From contig CAYXRK010000001.1 of assembly GCA_964467615.1 (NCBI GenBank), positions 70,536 through 134,535 on the forward strand: a stretch of 64,000 bases of DNA, read 5' to 3'. This stretch comes from CAYXRK01 sp964467615 (GTDB lineage Bacteria; Hydrogenedentota; Hydrogenedentia; Hydrogenedentales; GCA-2746185). This document shows, in pieces, positions 47,849-56,717 of the stretch. The position numbers and the translations under genes were made by a program. Position 1 is the stretch's first letter, and each line of letters opens with the position of its first letter. The notes under the pieces are model-generated. The model had not been told where the DNA came from, searched no databases, and saw only the letters and a program-made list of their open reading frames with translations.

Positions 47849-49317
47849 TGTCCGTCGCCACGCGCCGCCGTTCCGCACGCGACATTCGAGATCATATTGC
47901 GTCGGGTGAGATATCGTGCGAGGAAGTCACCAGTGAGTACCTCGCTCGAATCCGAACGCTGGACGATCCATTGCATGCGTTTCTCGATGTATGGACGGAC
48001 GATGCCGTTGAACGAGCACGCGCGTTGGACGCACGCCGTCAGGCCGGAGAAAATCTGGGACCACTCGGCGGAGTGCCGATCGCGCTGAAGGACGTCATCT
48101 GCACGCGGCGAGGAACAACGACGTGCGGCTCGAGGATATTGGAAGGGTATCGCAGCCCGTACGACGCGACGGTCGTCCAAAAGCTGGAGGCCGCGGGCGC
48201 AGTCATACTCGGCAAACTAAACATGGACGAGTTCGCGATGGGCTCGTCTACGGAAAACAGCGCGTTCGGTCCGTCGCGCAATCCCTGGGATCTAAGCCGC
48301 GTGCCTGGCGGATCGAGCGGCGGATCGGCCGCTGCGGTCAGCGCCGACATGACTCCGCTCGCGCTGGGCAGCGACACGGGAGGATCTGTCCGGCAGCCGG
48401 CGGCGTTCTGCGGGTGCGTCGGCTTGAAACCGACCTATGGCCGAGTCTCGCGCTATGGGTTGGTCGCGTATGCGTCGAGTTTGGATCAGATAGGGCCGCT
48501 TACGCAGACGGTATACGACGCGGCGTTGGTGCTCTCGGTCATTGCGGGCAAGGACCCGCTCGATTCGACTTCCGCGGACGTGCCCGTTCCGAATTATGTG
48601 GACCAGTTGGAACGCTCAGTCGAGGGCCTCACTTTGGGCGTGCCGAAGGAATATTTCGCGGGTGCGCTGAATCGCGAGATTGGGGCCGCGATCGAGGGCG
48701 CGATCGCTGCTTTCGAGAGAAATGGCGCGAAGATTATCGAGGTATCACTTCCGCATACGGAGTACACAATAGCCGCCTACTACATCATCGCAACGGCGGA
48801 AGCGAGCGCGAACCTGGCCCGCTTCGACGGAGTGCGCTATGGCCCACGCGAAACGGGCGCGCGGGAGGTGGATGACCTCTACCGCCGGACGAAATCGGCG
48901 CGCTTTGGTAAGGAGGTCCAGCGCCGAATCATGCTGGGGACCTACGTGCTCTCGAGCGGTTACTACGACGCTTACTACCTCAAGGCGCAGAAGGTGCGTA
49001 GGCTGATTCGGCAGGACTTCGACGCGGCCTTCGAGCGTTGCGACTTATTGATCACCCCGACCGCGCCGACTGTTGCGTACAAACTCGGCGAGAAAACCGG
49101 TGATCCGCTCGAGATGTATCTCGGCGACATTTACACCACGTCGATCAATCTTGCCGGCGTCCCGGCAATATCTTTGCCCTGCGGCCTGAATTCGGAGCGG
49201 CTTCCGATCGGCATGCAACTCATCGGTACGCCTTTCGGCGAACCGGCGCTTCTGCGCGCGGCGCACGCCTACGAACAGTTCCGGGGTCCAGACCTCGGCG
49301 CGCCGCCGTTGGAGTAG
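47848..49317 (+). CDS. gatA: Asp/Glu-tRNA amidotransferase subunit A
   Basis: The 489-residue protein is a full amidase: the Lys of the Ser-cis-Ser-Lys triad in PIALKDVIC, the Gly/Ser loop GGSSGGSAAAVS and LGSDTGGSVRQPAAF with the Ser residues, and VGLKPTYGRVSRYGL. It releases ammonia from Gln for GatB. It starts within the gatC stop and ends four bases before gatB. Confidence 0.96.
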   Translation: MSVATRRRSARDIRDHIASGEISCEEVTSEYLARIRTLDDPLHAFLDVWTDDAVERARALDARRQAGENLGPLGGVPIALKDVICTRRGTTTCGSRILEGYRSPYDATVVQKLEAAGAVILGKLNMDEFAMGSSTENSAFGPSRNPWDLSRVPGGSSGGSAAAVSADMTPLALGSDTGGSVRQPAAFCGCVGLKPTYGRVSRYGLVAYASSLDQIGPLTQTVYDAALVLSVIAGKDPLDSTSADVPVPNYVDQLERSVEGLTLGVPKEYFAGALNREIGAAIEGAIAAFERNGAKIIEVSLPHTEYTIAAYYIIATAEASANLARFDGVRYGPRETGAREVDDLYRRTKSARFGKEVQRRIMLGTYVLSSGYYDAYYLKAQKVRRLIRQDFDAAFERCDLLITPTAPTVAYKLGEKTGDPLEMYLGDIYTTSINLAGVPAISLPCGLNSERLPIGMQLIGTPFGEPALLRAAHAYEQFRGPDLGAPPLE

Positions 49318-49321
49318 CCGG

Positions 49322-50755
49322 TTGTCGTACGAAGCGGTCATTGGACTCGAGGTCCATGTCGAAATCGATACGAAGTCGAAAGTTTTTTGCGCGTGCAAGA
49401 ATGAATTTCACTCGCCGCCGAACACCAACGTGTGTCCCGTCTGTCTCGGAATGCCTGGTGCGTTGCCGGTCCTCAACCGCGCGATGGTGGATGCGTCGAT
49501 GGCGGTGGGTCTTGCGCTCCATTGCACGATATCGCGTTGGTCAAAGCTGGATCGAAAGAACTATTTTTACCCCGACCTCGCGAAGAGTTATCAGATCAGC
49601 CAATACGATTTGCCTCTTTGCCATGATGGCTGGCTAGAGATCGATACGAATTCCGGGACGAAGCGCATCGGCATCACGCGCGCGCACATGGAAGAAGACA
49701 CGGCGCGCAACACGCACGAACTGGGCGGGGGCGTTAGCGGTATCGACTTCAATCGCGCGGGTGTCCCGCTACTCGAGATCGTGACCGGGCCCGACATTCG
49801 GTCCGCGGACGAAGCTTACGCGTACCTCACGCAACTGAAACTAATCCTGCAGTATCTTGGCGTCAGCGATTGCAACATGGAGGAGGGATCGCTGCGGGCC
49901 GAACCCAACATCAGCGTGCGGCCGATCGGCCAGGAGAAGTTCGGCACGAAGACCGAGGTGAAGAACGTCGCGTCGTTCACCGGGGTGCGTAACGCCATCG
50001 AGTTCGAACTGAAACGCCAGATCCGCGCGCTCGATAGTGGCGAGACGATCATTCAGGAAACGAGGGGCTGGGACGCGGACAAGGGCGTCACGCTGGCGCA
50101 GCGATCCAAGGAGAGCGCGCACGACTATCGGTATTTTCCGGATCCGGACCTGGTCCCCATTGTGGTCGACGAGGCTTGGGAACGGCGCATCCGCGAATCG
50201 CTGCCCGAGTTACCCCGCGCCCGTTGCGCCCGATTCCGCGAAGAGTATGCATTGTCCGGCTACGACGCGGAGGTCTTGACGGCGTCCCGGGCGGTGGCGG
50301 ATTACTTCGAGTCGGTCGTGCGCGCGGGGGCCTCGGCAAAGCTGGCATCCAATTGGATTATGGGTGATTTACAATCCCTCCTCGTTGACGCAGATCAATC
50401 CATTGGCGAATGCCGCGTCCGGCCCGAACGTCTTGCCGAAATGATTCAGCAAATCGAGAACGGCGCCATTAGCGGAAAGATCGCGAAGGCGGTATTGCCC
50501 GTGATGTTCGAAACCGGAAAGTCCGCAACGGAGGCCGCGTCCGAACTTGGGCTTTCGCAGATAAGCGATCGCGGGTCGCTCGAAGACGCCGCGCGAAAGG
50601 TGATCGCTGACAACCCAGGGCCCGCCGCGGACTATCGCGCGGGAACCAAAAAGGCGCTGGGATTTCTCGTGGGTCAGATGATGAAAGCGACGCGCGGCCA
50701 GGGTAATCCGCAACTGGTGAATGAAATATTGGTCGAACTGTTGGAACGAGAATAG
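49322..50755 (+). CDS. gatB: Asp/Glu-tRNA amidotransferase subunit B
   Basis: The 477-residue protein begins (TTG) SYEAVIGLEVHVEI and has the zinc Cys pattern CACKNEF...NVCPVC, then LGMPGALPVLN, RKNYFYPDLAKSYQISQYD and RAGVPLLEIVT. GatB binds the charged tRNA and phosphorylates the side chain before amidation. The C-terminal YqeY-like tail is complete. With gatC and gatA it makes the whole GatCAB enzyme; its presence usually means the genome lacks GlnRS, AsnRS or both. Confidence 0.96.
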   Translation: MSYEAVIGLEVHVEIDTKSKVFCACKNEFHSPPNTNVCPVCLGMPGALPVLNRAMVDASMAVGLALHCTISRWSKLDRKNYFYPDLAKSYQISQYDLPLCHDGWLEIDTNSGTKRIGITRAHMEEDTARNTHELGGGVSGIDFNRAGVPLLEIVTGPDIRSADEAYAYLTQLKLILQYLGVSDCNMEEGSLRAEPNISVRPIGQEKFGTKTEVKNVASFTGVRNAIEFELKRQIRALDSGETIIQETRGWDADKGVTLAQRSKESAHDYRYFPDPDLVPIVVDEAWERRIRESLPELPRARCARFREEYALSGYDAEVLTASRAVADYFESVVRAGASAKLASNWIMGDLQSLLVDADQSIGECRVRPERLAEMIQQIENGAISGKIAKAVLPVMFETGKSATEAASELGLSQISDRGSLEDAARKVIADNPGPAADYRAGTKKALGFLVGQMMKATRGQGNPQLVNEILVELLERE

Positions 50756-50765
50756 GAGTACCGCT

Positions 50766-51152
50766 GTGCCGGAACTGGTCCGAAAATCTGAATCCGCCGA
50801 GCCGGAGATTCACCCGAACGTGTTTCGCATCGCCGATCTTCTCGATGCTCGCAAGGGGGCCGAAATCCGCGCGTATGACGTGCGCGGGCTGACCCTTGTC
50901 GCGGACACGTTCATTATGTGCAACGCATCGAGCGCGCCGCAGCTCAAGGCCCTCGTGAATTCCGTCAAGGACGGAATGAAAGACTTGGGCGTCGCGCCGC
51001 TCGCCGTCGAAGGAGAGGGTGACGTTAGCTGGATTGTCATGGACTACGGCACTATTCTTGTGCATCTGTTTCGCGATGAAGCGCGGGAGTTTTACGATCT
51101 TGACGGTCTTTGGGGTGACGCGCCCCAGATCGACCTTGCAATCGGGTCGTAG
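50766..51152 (+). CDS. rsfS: Ribosome silencing factor RsfS (Iojap)
   Basis: From GTG 50766, with AGGAG at about seven bases, the 128-residue protein matches the Iojap family: VFRIADLLDARKGAEI, then LVADTFIMCNASSAPQLKAL and WIVMDYGTILVHLFRDEAREFYDLDGLW. RsfS binds ribosomal protein uL14 and prevents subunit joining in starved cells. It lies ten bases after gatB and nine before a kinase gene, so translation factors and the kinase share an operon. Confidence 0.93.
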   Translation: MPELVRKSESAEPEIHPNVFRIADLLDARKGAEIRAYDVRGLTLVADTFIMCNASSAPQLKALVNSVKDGMKDLGVAPLAVEGEGDVSWIVMDYGTILVHLFRDEAREFYDLDGLWGDAPQIDLAIGS

Positions 51153-51161
51153 CCATCGGTC

Positions 51162-52007
51162 ATGGAAACAGTCTTCCCCAAAAAGGCCGATCGGCCCACT
51201 ATCTACCACTACAAGGTCGACGTAATCCTCGGCCAGGGCGGTACGGGCGCGGTCTATCGCGGGCTCGACCCAAAGACCAACGAAGTCGTTGCGATCAAGA
51301 TGTTCCGTCAAAACTTTTTTCGCAACGCCATGCACCAACGCGACGTGGCAAAGACCGCGAAAAGATGGAGAAAACTTTCGCATCCGAACGTCGTCCGAAT
51401 CCTCGATTTCCTAACCGGAAAAGAAGGCGACTGCTTGATAATTGAATACATAGACGGACCCGACTTGAAGCGCTATTTGGCGCAACGGGCGTACAACCTA
51501 CAGGAGCGGCTCCTGATAGCGGCCCAAATCTGCAACGGCCTTCAGTTCATTCATGAGAGCGGATTCATTCATCACGATTTGAAACCGGCAAACGTCTTGT
51601 TCACTCGGAAGGGCCAAGTCAAATTAACCGACTTTTCACTCTACGGGACGGGGGGGCTTTTGGGCTTTCTCGACCGTGGCTATAGCGATCAGATTACACC
51701 GATGTACGTCGCGCCGGAACTCATTCGCAAGGAAAAAGCGACGAAGGCCACTGACATGTATTCACTTGGCGTCATGTTTTATCTTCTGTTCACGGGCAAA
51801 CACCCCTTCGAAATGGACAACATCCAGCGACTGTATCTCGCACATCTGCACTCGGCGGCGCTTCACCCTACTGTAATAAATGATATTGTGCCGCAGTCAC
51901 TCGGCGATATCGTCATGCGATTGCTGGCCAAGGATCCCGAGCGCCGCTGGCCCGACTGCGATCAACTTCGCATCGCCCTCGCGACGTTCGGGAAGAGCAG
52001 GATTTGA
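51162..52007 (+). CDS. Serine/threonine protein kinase (variant motifs)
   Basis: The 281-residue protein is almost only a kinase domain: glycine loop LGQGGTGAVY, Lys in VAIKMF, catalytic FIHHDLKPANV and FTRKGQVKLTDFSLYG. The HRD motif is HHD (non-RD) and the DFG Gly is Ser, changes that often alter activation-loop control, while the catalytic Asp and Asn and the metal Asp remain. No membrane helix is present. It starts nine bases after rsfS and precedes an L,D-transpeptidase by 58 bases. The substrate may be one of those products. Confidence 0.88.
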   Translation: METVFPKKADRPTIYHYKVDVILGQGGTGAVYRGLDPKTNEVVAIKMFRQNFFRNAMHQRDVAKTAKRWRKLSHPNVVRILDFLTGKEGDCLIIEYIDGPDLKRYLAQRAYNLQERLLIAAQICNGLQFIHESGFIHHDLKPANVLFTRKGQVKLTDFSLYGTGGLLGFLDRGYSDQITPMYVAPELIRKEKATKATDMYSLGVMFYLLFTGKHPFEMDNIQRLYLAHLHSAALHPTVINDIVPQSLGDIVMRLLAKDPERRWPDCDQLRIALATFGKSRI

Positions 52008-52065
52008 AGGCCGATCGCGCGGTGCATTTTGGCGCGTCGCGCCGCCGCTTGCTATCATAAAGGTG

Positions 52066-53469
52066 ATGAAGCACAAAACGCTGTTTCTGGCCGCGATTGC
52101 TCTAGCGTTCCCGTCCTCATTTGCGGACGAGGTTTCTTATCTTCCGGTGCTTTTCTCGAATGCGGAGAGCAGCGAATCCCTCCTGGAACCGGTCCTGTTT
52201 CACCTGGAGTACTGGCAGTCCGGCGACGACTTCGATATCCGGGGCCATCTCGAAACTGATCCCTTGCGCCCGTATCACGAATTGAGGCCGATGATCGCGG
52301 AGATGTTCGGCGGCGTCGGCGAATCGCAAGCTCTTGACGTGGTCCGCGCCGCCCATCTGCACAACGCGCTGAGGGCCTGGGCAACGATGAATAATGGGGC
52401 GGGCGTCTCGGATCGGCGTTATTCGGTCCTAGCCGCCCGCGTTCGACGGTTGGCGGCCGAGCGCATTGATGCAGCGGACCTTACTGCGGAGATTGCCGCG
52501 ATCTCGTTAGCGCTCGGGTTGTGGGAAGACCGCGACGTTCCGCCGGGAACACCCGACTTAGGCGAGGTCGATTCCGGAACAGCGCCGTACGCGATCGAAG
52601 CGTTGTTCCGCATTGGCGAAATCGACGCCGCCGTCCGTTTGCTGAACGAACGAACCGGGGATATTCCGACTTTCGCTGCCGAGCATTTGCGGCGAACATA
52701 TCTCGCCGGCGCGGCTCCTTTAGTTGCAGGTTGGAAAGGGGCGAGAGTGGCGCCGCGCGCATCGGCGCCGCTGGCGGATTTTTCGCTCCAATGGCCGGTA
52801 TCCGCTGGACGCGTTACCGCGCGGTACGATGGGGGTTATGAATTCATCGGTCCCCCCGGCTTTCCGTTCCAAATCATCGAACAACCGGGGGTGACGGTCA
52901 TGGTGCACGAGCGCGTCAGTCACGGATTAAGGGATCTCACGTCCGAGCAACTTGAATTGCTTAACGGGTGTGGTTGGGAGAAGTGGGCGGGACACGACCC
53001 GGCGGTCTGGATTTCCGCGGGCGAGCAAATGTTGCGCGTCATCGAGTGCGGCAAAGTCACGTATCAAGCGCAGTGCGCCACGGCCAAGAACGGTGTCGGG
53101 GGCGAAATGGACAGTCTCAAGACGCCCCTTGGGTGGCACTCGGTCGCGCAAAAAATCGGCGCGGGCGCGCCATGGGGCCAGGTCTTCCGATCGCGCGAGG
53201 CGACGCGCGAAATTTGGAAGCCGGGCGACGATGTATCCGAAGATCTGGTTCTCACCCGCGTACTCGTTTTGCAGGGCGAGGAACCGGGCATTAACAAAGG
53301 CGGGGACGTCGATTCTCTTGCACGATACATCTACATCCACGGCACCAACGACGAAGCCAACATCGGCGTGCCCTCGAGTCACGGTTGTATCCGGCTGCTG
53401 AACGATGACGTGATGGAGGCCTTCGACATCATCCAAGAAGGCGCTTGGGTGCTCATCACGGAGCGCTAG
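52066..53469 (+). CDS. L,D-transpeptidase (YkuD domain), secreted
   Basis: From ATG 52066 the protein has a signal peptide (MKHKTLFLAAIALAFPSSFA), an N-terminal helical part of about 230 residues with no clear family and a C-terminal YkuD domain: YIYIHGTNDEANIG and SSHGCIRLLNDDV with the catalytic Cys and His. It should form 3-3 cross-links or attach proteins to peptidoglycan. The frame is open upstream over the kinase gene, but the signal peptide and AAAGG site set this start. It ends the gatCAB-led run. Confidence 0.88.
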   Translation: MKHKTLFLAAIALAFPSSFADEVSYLPVLFSNAESSESLLEPVLFHLEYWQSGDDFDIRGHLETDPLRPYHELRPMIAEMFGGVGESQALDVVRAAHLHNALRAWATMNNGAGVSDRRYSVLAARVRRLAAERIDAADLTAEIAAISLALGLWEDRDVPPGTPDLGEVDSGTAPYAIEALFRIGEIDAAVRLLNERTGDIPTFAAEHLRRTYLAGAAPLVAGWKGARVAPRASAPLADFSLQWPVSAGRVTARYDGGYEFIGPPGFPFQIIEQPGVTVMVHERVSHGLRDLTSEQLELLNGCGWEKWAGHDPAVWISAGEQMLRVIECGKVTYQAQCATAKNGVGGEMDSLKTPLGWHSVAQKIGAGAPWGQVFRSREATREIWKPGDDVSEDLVLTRVLVLQGEEPGINKGGDVDSLARYIYIHGTNDEANIGVPSSHGCIRLLNDDVMEAFDIIQEGAWVLITER

Positions 53470-53488
53470 CGCGCCGAGAAGGAGCGGC

Positions 53489-53516
53489 TAAAGGTTTTTT
53501 GAAAGGCCGCCGATAT
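53489..53516 (+). promoter_or_regulatory. Sigma-28 (FliA)-type promoter of flagellin
   Basis: TAAAGGTT (53489-53496) and GCCGATAT (53509-53516) match the flagellar consensus TAAAGTTT and GCCGATAA in seven of eight positions each, with a spacer of 12 against the usual 11. It lies about 80 bases before the flagellin start. Confidence 0.7.
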
Positions 53517-53596
53517 CCTATTTGACGGTCACGCCAGGCCCGGCGACCGCCACCGATGCACGGACGCAAAGGTCATGGATCACGGAGGATCATCAG

Positions 53597-54415
53597 ATGG
53601 GGCTTCGCATCAACACCAATATTGCGGCGCTAAACACGACGCGCATTCTGCGCTCGTCTACTCTTGACCTAAACAAGAGTTTGGAGCGCCTGTCCAGCGG
53701 GCTTCGAATTAACAGCGCATCCGACGACGCGGCAGGGCTGGCGATCGCCGAGGGATTCCGGTCGATTGTGCTCGGTTCCGGAGTCGCCCAACGCAACGCT
53801 CAAGATGGGATCAGCCTGATCCAGACTGCGGAAGGCGCACTCGCTACGACGACGGAGATCTTGCAGCGCATCCGTGAACTGGCCGTGCAGGCGGCCACGG
53901 GTACGGTCAGCAGTTCGAACCGTGCGGCGCTGGACGCTGAAGTTCAACAACTCGCGCAGCAGATCAATGCGATCGCGACGCAAACCGAGTTTAACGGTGT
54001 TCTGATTTTGAGCTCGACGGCTACCATTACGGTGCAAGCGGGCGCCCGGTCGGGCCAAACGCTCAATATCATTTTGAGCGGTGCGCAACAGGCGCAGATA
54101 GGACTGACCGTGCTCTCGATCTCGTCCGTCCTCGGCGCAAATTCGGCATTGCTGGCGGTGGACAGCGCCCTTCAACTCGTTACGACGACACGGAGTAATC
54201 TTGGCGCGCAGCAGAACCGGCTCGAATTCTCGATTCGAACGCTCGCGATTCAGGAAGAAAACTCCGCCGCTTCGGAAAGCGCCATCCGGGATGCGGACAT
54301 TGCGCGCGAGACGATTCGCTTCACTCGGAACCAAATCCTGGTGAGTGCCGGTACCTCGATACTTGCTCAAGCGAACATCGTGCCGCAGACAGCGTTGCAA
54401 CTTCTCGGCGGATGA
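53597..54415 (+). CDS. Flagellin (short type)
   Basis: From ATG 53597, with GGAGG about ten bases upstream, the protein is 272 residues and carries both conserved flagellin ends: RINTNIAALNTTRILR, LSSGLRINSASDDAAGLAIAE and AQDGISLIQTAEGAL at the N-terminus; QNRLEFSIRTL, ESAIRDADIARE and AQANIVPQTALQLL at the C-terminus. The surface D2/D3 domains are absent, so the filament would be thin-walled and short-repeat. No other flagellar gene is in the window. A sigma-28-like promoter precedes it. Confidence 0.93.
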   Translation: MGLRINTNIAALNTTRILRSSTLDLNKSLERLSSGLRINSASDDAAGLAIAEGFRSIVLGSGVAQRNAQDGISLIQTAEGALATTTEILQRIRELAVQAATGTVSSSNRAALDAEVQQLAQQINAIATQTEFNGVLILSSTATITVQAGARSGQTLNIILSGAQQAQIGLTVLSISSVLGANSALLAVDSALQLVTTTRSNLGAQQNRLEFSIRTLAIQEENSAASESAIRDADIARETIRFTRNQILVSAGTSILAQANIVPQTALQLLGG

Positions 54416-54653
54416 TGATCGCGGGGCCCTCGCCGCGAGCGCCGAGTGCGATAGCGTCACGAGGCGCGCGATGAAGGGCCCACGGTGTGGAATCATCCAA
54501 CAGCCGAGCAGGGGTGATTGAAGCCAACCGAATTTGGCGGACGGCAAGGCCGACCGCTCACGCGCCCGGAGGCGGGGATGGGACTACGCGTTCTCTAGAG
54601 AACGAGACCGCCCGGGCGATACCACGTAAACGCACACGCCGCCCCGTACGCGT
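54416..54653. other. Gene-free stretch with palindromes
   Basis: A perfect 14-bp palindrome GTTCTCTAGAGAAC lies at 54590-54603. GTAAACGC (54626-54633) pairs with GCGTTTAC (54650-54657), a hairpin that spans the stop of the CoA-transferase gene on the minus strand and may end its transcript, although no T-run follows. Confidence 0.5.
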
Positions 54654-55841
54654 TTACCGGACGACGCCGGCTTCTCGAATCGAGGCGATCGTCTCCGGCG
54701 AGTATCCCAACTCCGTCAATACCGCGTCGGTATGTTCGCCCAAAGTCGGCGGCGCGCTTTGGATAGCGCCCGGAGTCTCTTGGAAGTGAATCGGAATTCC
54801 CGAAAGCTGCATGCGACCGATAGTCGTGTGTTGGACAGTCGGATTCATATCCATCGCCGCCACTTGAGGGTCGCCAAACCATTCCTCGTAGGTTTGAGGC
54901 GGAGCGCAGGGCACACCCCGTTCGACTAGAATTCTCGACCATTCCTTGGTCGTCTTCGCAGCGAGTCTTTCCTCGAGTTTCGCTTTCAATTCCTCCGTGT
55001 GGGTAACGCGCTCCGCGTTCGATTTGTATCGCGGGTTCTCAGCCCATTCGGGCGCGCCGATTGCTTCGCAGAGCAACTGCCAGAACCGATCAGTGCCGCA
55101 CGCAAGAAAAATGATGTCGTCCTTGGTGCGATAGAATTGGTACGGAAAAATTCCGAGCGGTGGTTTTTCTTCCGTATCGAGGGCTTTGACGAACATGTGG
55201 GATTGCAGCGTCATCGCCGCTTGGAGCAAGGTGGTTTCGAGGAACTGCCCTTGGCCGGTGCGTTCACGGTGATACAACGCGGCCAGTAGTCCACAGGCGC
55301 CGAGCAGCGCGGACCCGAAGTCTGATATCGCCACGGAGCAAATGCCGGTGTTGCCGGTATATCGAATGTTTCCGCGAGCGGCGCCGGTGAGTGCCTGGAG
55401 AATGGGATCGTAGCCGGGACGTTCACCGTAGGGGCCTTTCGTCCCGAATGCCGTGATAGATAGGTAGATGAGTTTCTCGTTAGTGGCCTTAAGGACCGGG
55501 TAGTCGATCTTTAGTTTGTGGGTAATTCCCGGCCTGAAGTTCTCGACAACGATGTCCGCGCGGCGGACGAGGTCGTAGACGATCTCGCGGCCCTTGTCAG
55601 ACCGCAGATCGACAGCGATGCTTCGCTTGTTGCGGTTCCACCCTTGGAACATTCGGCTTTCGCCGTTGAGGAACGGGCCCCATTGGCGCGCAGCGTCACC
55701 CGCGAGCGATTCGACCTTGACGATGCTCGCGCCCATGTCGCCGAGAACGGTCGCCGCAAATGCGCCGGCAATGAAGCTAGAAAAGTCCACGACGTGGACG
55801 CCAGCGAGGGGCCCGCAAGTCGGACTTGTATGTGCCGTCAC
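54654..55841 (-). CDS. Family III CoA-transferase (CaiB/BaiF type)
   Basis: The 395-residue protein matches class III CoA-transferases: VHVVDFSSFIAGAFAATVLGDMGA, IVKVESLAGDAAR, NRNKRSIAVDLRSDKGRE, VVENFRPG and the region around AISDFGSALLGA that carries the likely nucleophile Asp. It moves CoA between organic acids, for example in carnitine, formyl or aromatic acid metabolism. No acyl-CoA ligase or dehydrogenase is adjacent, so the substrate is unknown. Confidence 0.9.
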   Translation of the reverse strand: MTAHTSPTCGPLAGVHVVDFSSFIAGAFAATVLGDMGASIVKVESLAGDAARQWGPFLNGESRMFQGWNRNKRSIAVDLRSDKGREIVYDLVRRADIVVENFRPGITHKLKIDYPVLKATNEKLIYLSITAFGTKGPYGERPGYDPILQALTGAARGNIRYTGNTGICSVAISDFGSALLGACGLLAALYHRERTGQGQFLETTLLQAAMTLQSHMFVKALDTEEKPPLGIFPYQFYRTKDDIIFLACGTDRFWQLLCEAIGAPEWAENPRYKSNAERVTHTEELKAKLEERLAAKTTKEWSRILVERGVPCAPPQTYEEWFGDPQVAAMDMNPTVQHTTIGRMQLSGIPIHFQETPGAIQSAPPTLGEHTDAVLTELGYSPETIASIREAGVVR

Positions 55842-55931
55842 ACGAACTCCTTTGGAACGATATTTCGGCGAACGCTATCACGAATTGGGGGAGCATACAC
55901 GCAGGCCCAACCAGAGCGTCGTGCTCGCGGC

Positions 55932-56717
55932 TTAGTCTACGCCGACCGCCTCGCCGAGGGTCACTCCGATCTCTTCGTTCACGACCAGGTCCGCGATCGA
56001 ATCGAATCCCGTGGGCTCGCGATTTAATATGACCAACTTGGCCCCGTTTCGTTCGGCCATGACGGGAAAACCGGCGGCGGGGTATACGACCAGCGACGAA
56101 CCGATCGCGATGAAGAGGTCGCATGCGAGGGTGGCCTGCTCGGCGCGCCGCATCGCTTCGACCGGCATCGGTTGGCCAAAGGACACGGTCGCCGTCTTGA
56201 TAGTCCCCTCACACTCGCGGCATGTCGGCAAGGTTTCGTCCTTCTCGAACGCGGTGAGGATCGGCGCCAGTTCGTACCGTTGTCCGCAATCGAGACATTT
56301 GGCGTAGGTGCCGTTGCCGTGGAGCTCGATAACGCGGTCGGCCGGCACGCCGGACACTTGATGAAGGTTATCTATATTTTGAGTGATCACGGCGCTGGCC
56401 TTCCCGTCGGTCACGAGCCGAGCGACGGCGCGGTGTCCTCGGTTGGGCGCGGCTTCCTTGAACGCGCGTTCGAGATTGATTTTGCGCCGCCATGCTTCCT
56501 TGCGGATGTTCGCCGAGGAAACAAAATCCTCGAACATGATCGGCTGGTTTGTCGTCCAAATGCCGCCAGGGCTACGGAAATCAGGTATGCCGGATTCGGT
56601 GCTGATTCCCGCTCCCGTGAAAATCGCGACTCGCGCGGCGTTGTCGAGGTAGTGCTTCAGGTCGCGGGTACTCTCGCTGCTATTCTTCGCCAAATTCTTT
56701 CTCCGGTACGTATTCAC
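55932..56717 (-). CDS. Sir2-family NAD-dependent deacetylase
   Basis: The 261-residue protein has all sirtuin motifs: IFTGAGISTESGIPDFRS, ITQNIDNLHQVSG, catalytic His in IELHGN, zinc pairs CLDCG and CRECEG, and FIAIGSSLVVYPAAGF. It removes acetyl or other acyl groups from lysines using NAD, for instance on acetyl-CoA synthetase. The start overlaps the end of the HTTM gene by 38 bases, which suggests co-expression. Confidence 0.93.
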   Translation of the reverse strand: MNTYRRKNLAKNSSESTRDLKHYLDNAARVAIFTGAGISTESGIPDFRSPGGIWTTNQPIMFEDFVSSANIRKEAWRRKINLERAFKEAAPNRGHRAVARLVTDGKASAVITQNIDNLHQVSGVPADRVIELHGNGTYAKCLDCGQRYELAPILTAFEKDETLPTCRECEGTIKTATVSFGQPMPVEAMRRAEQATLACDLFIAIGSSLVVYPAAGFPVMAERNGAKLVILNREPTGFDSIADLVVNEEIGVTLGEAVGVD

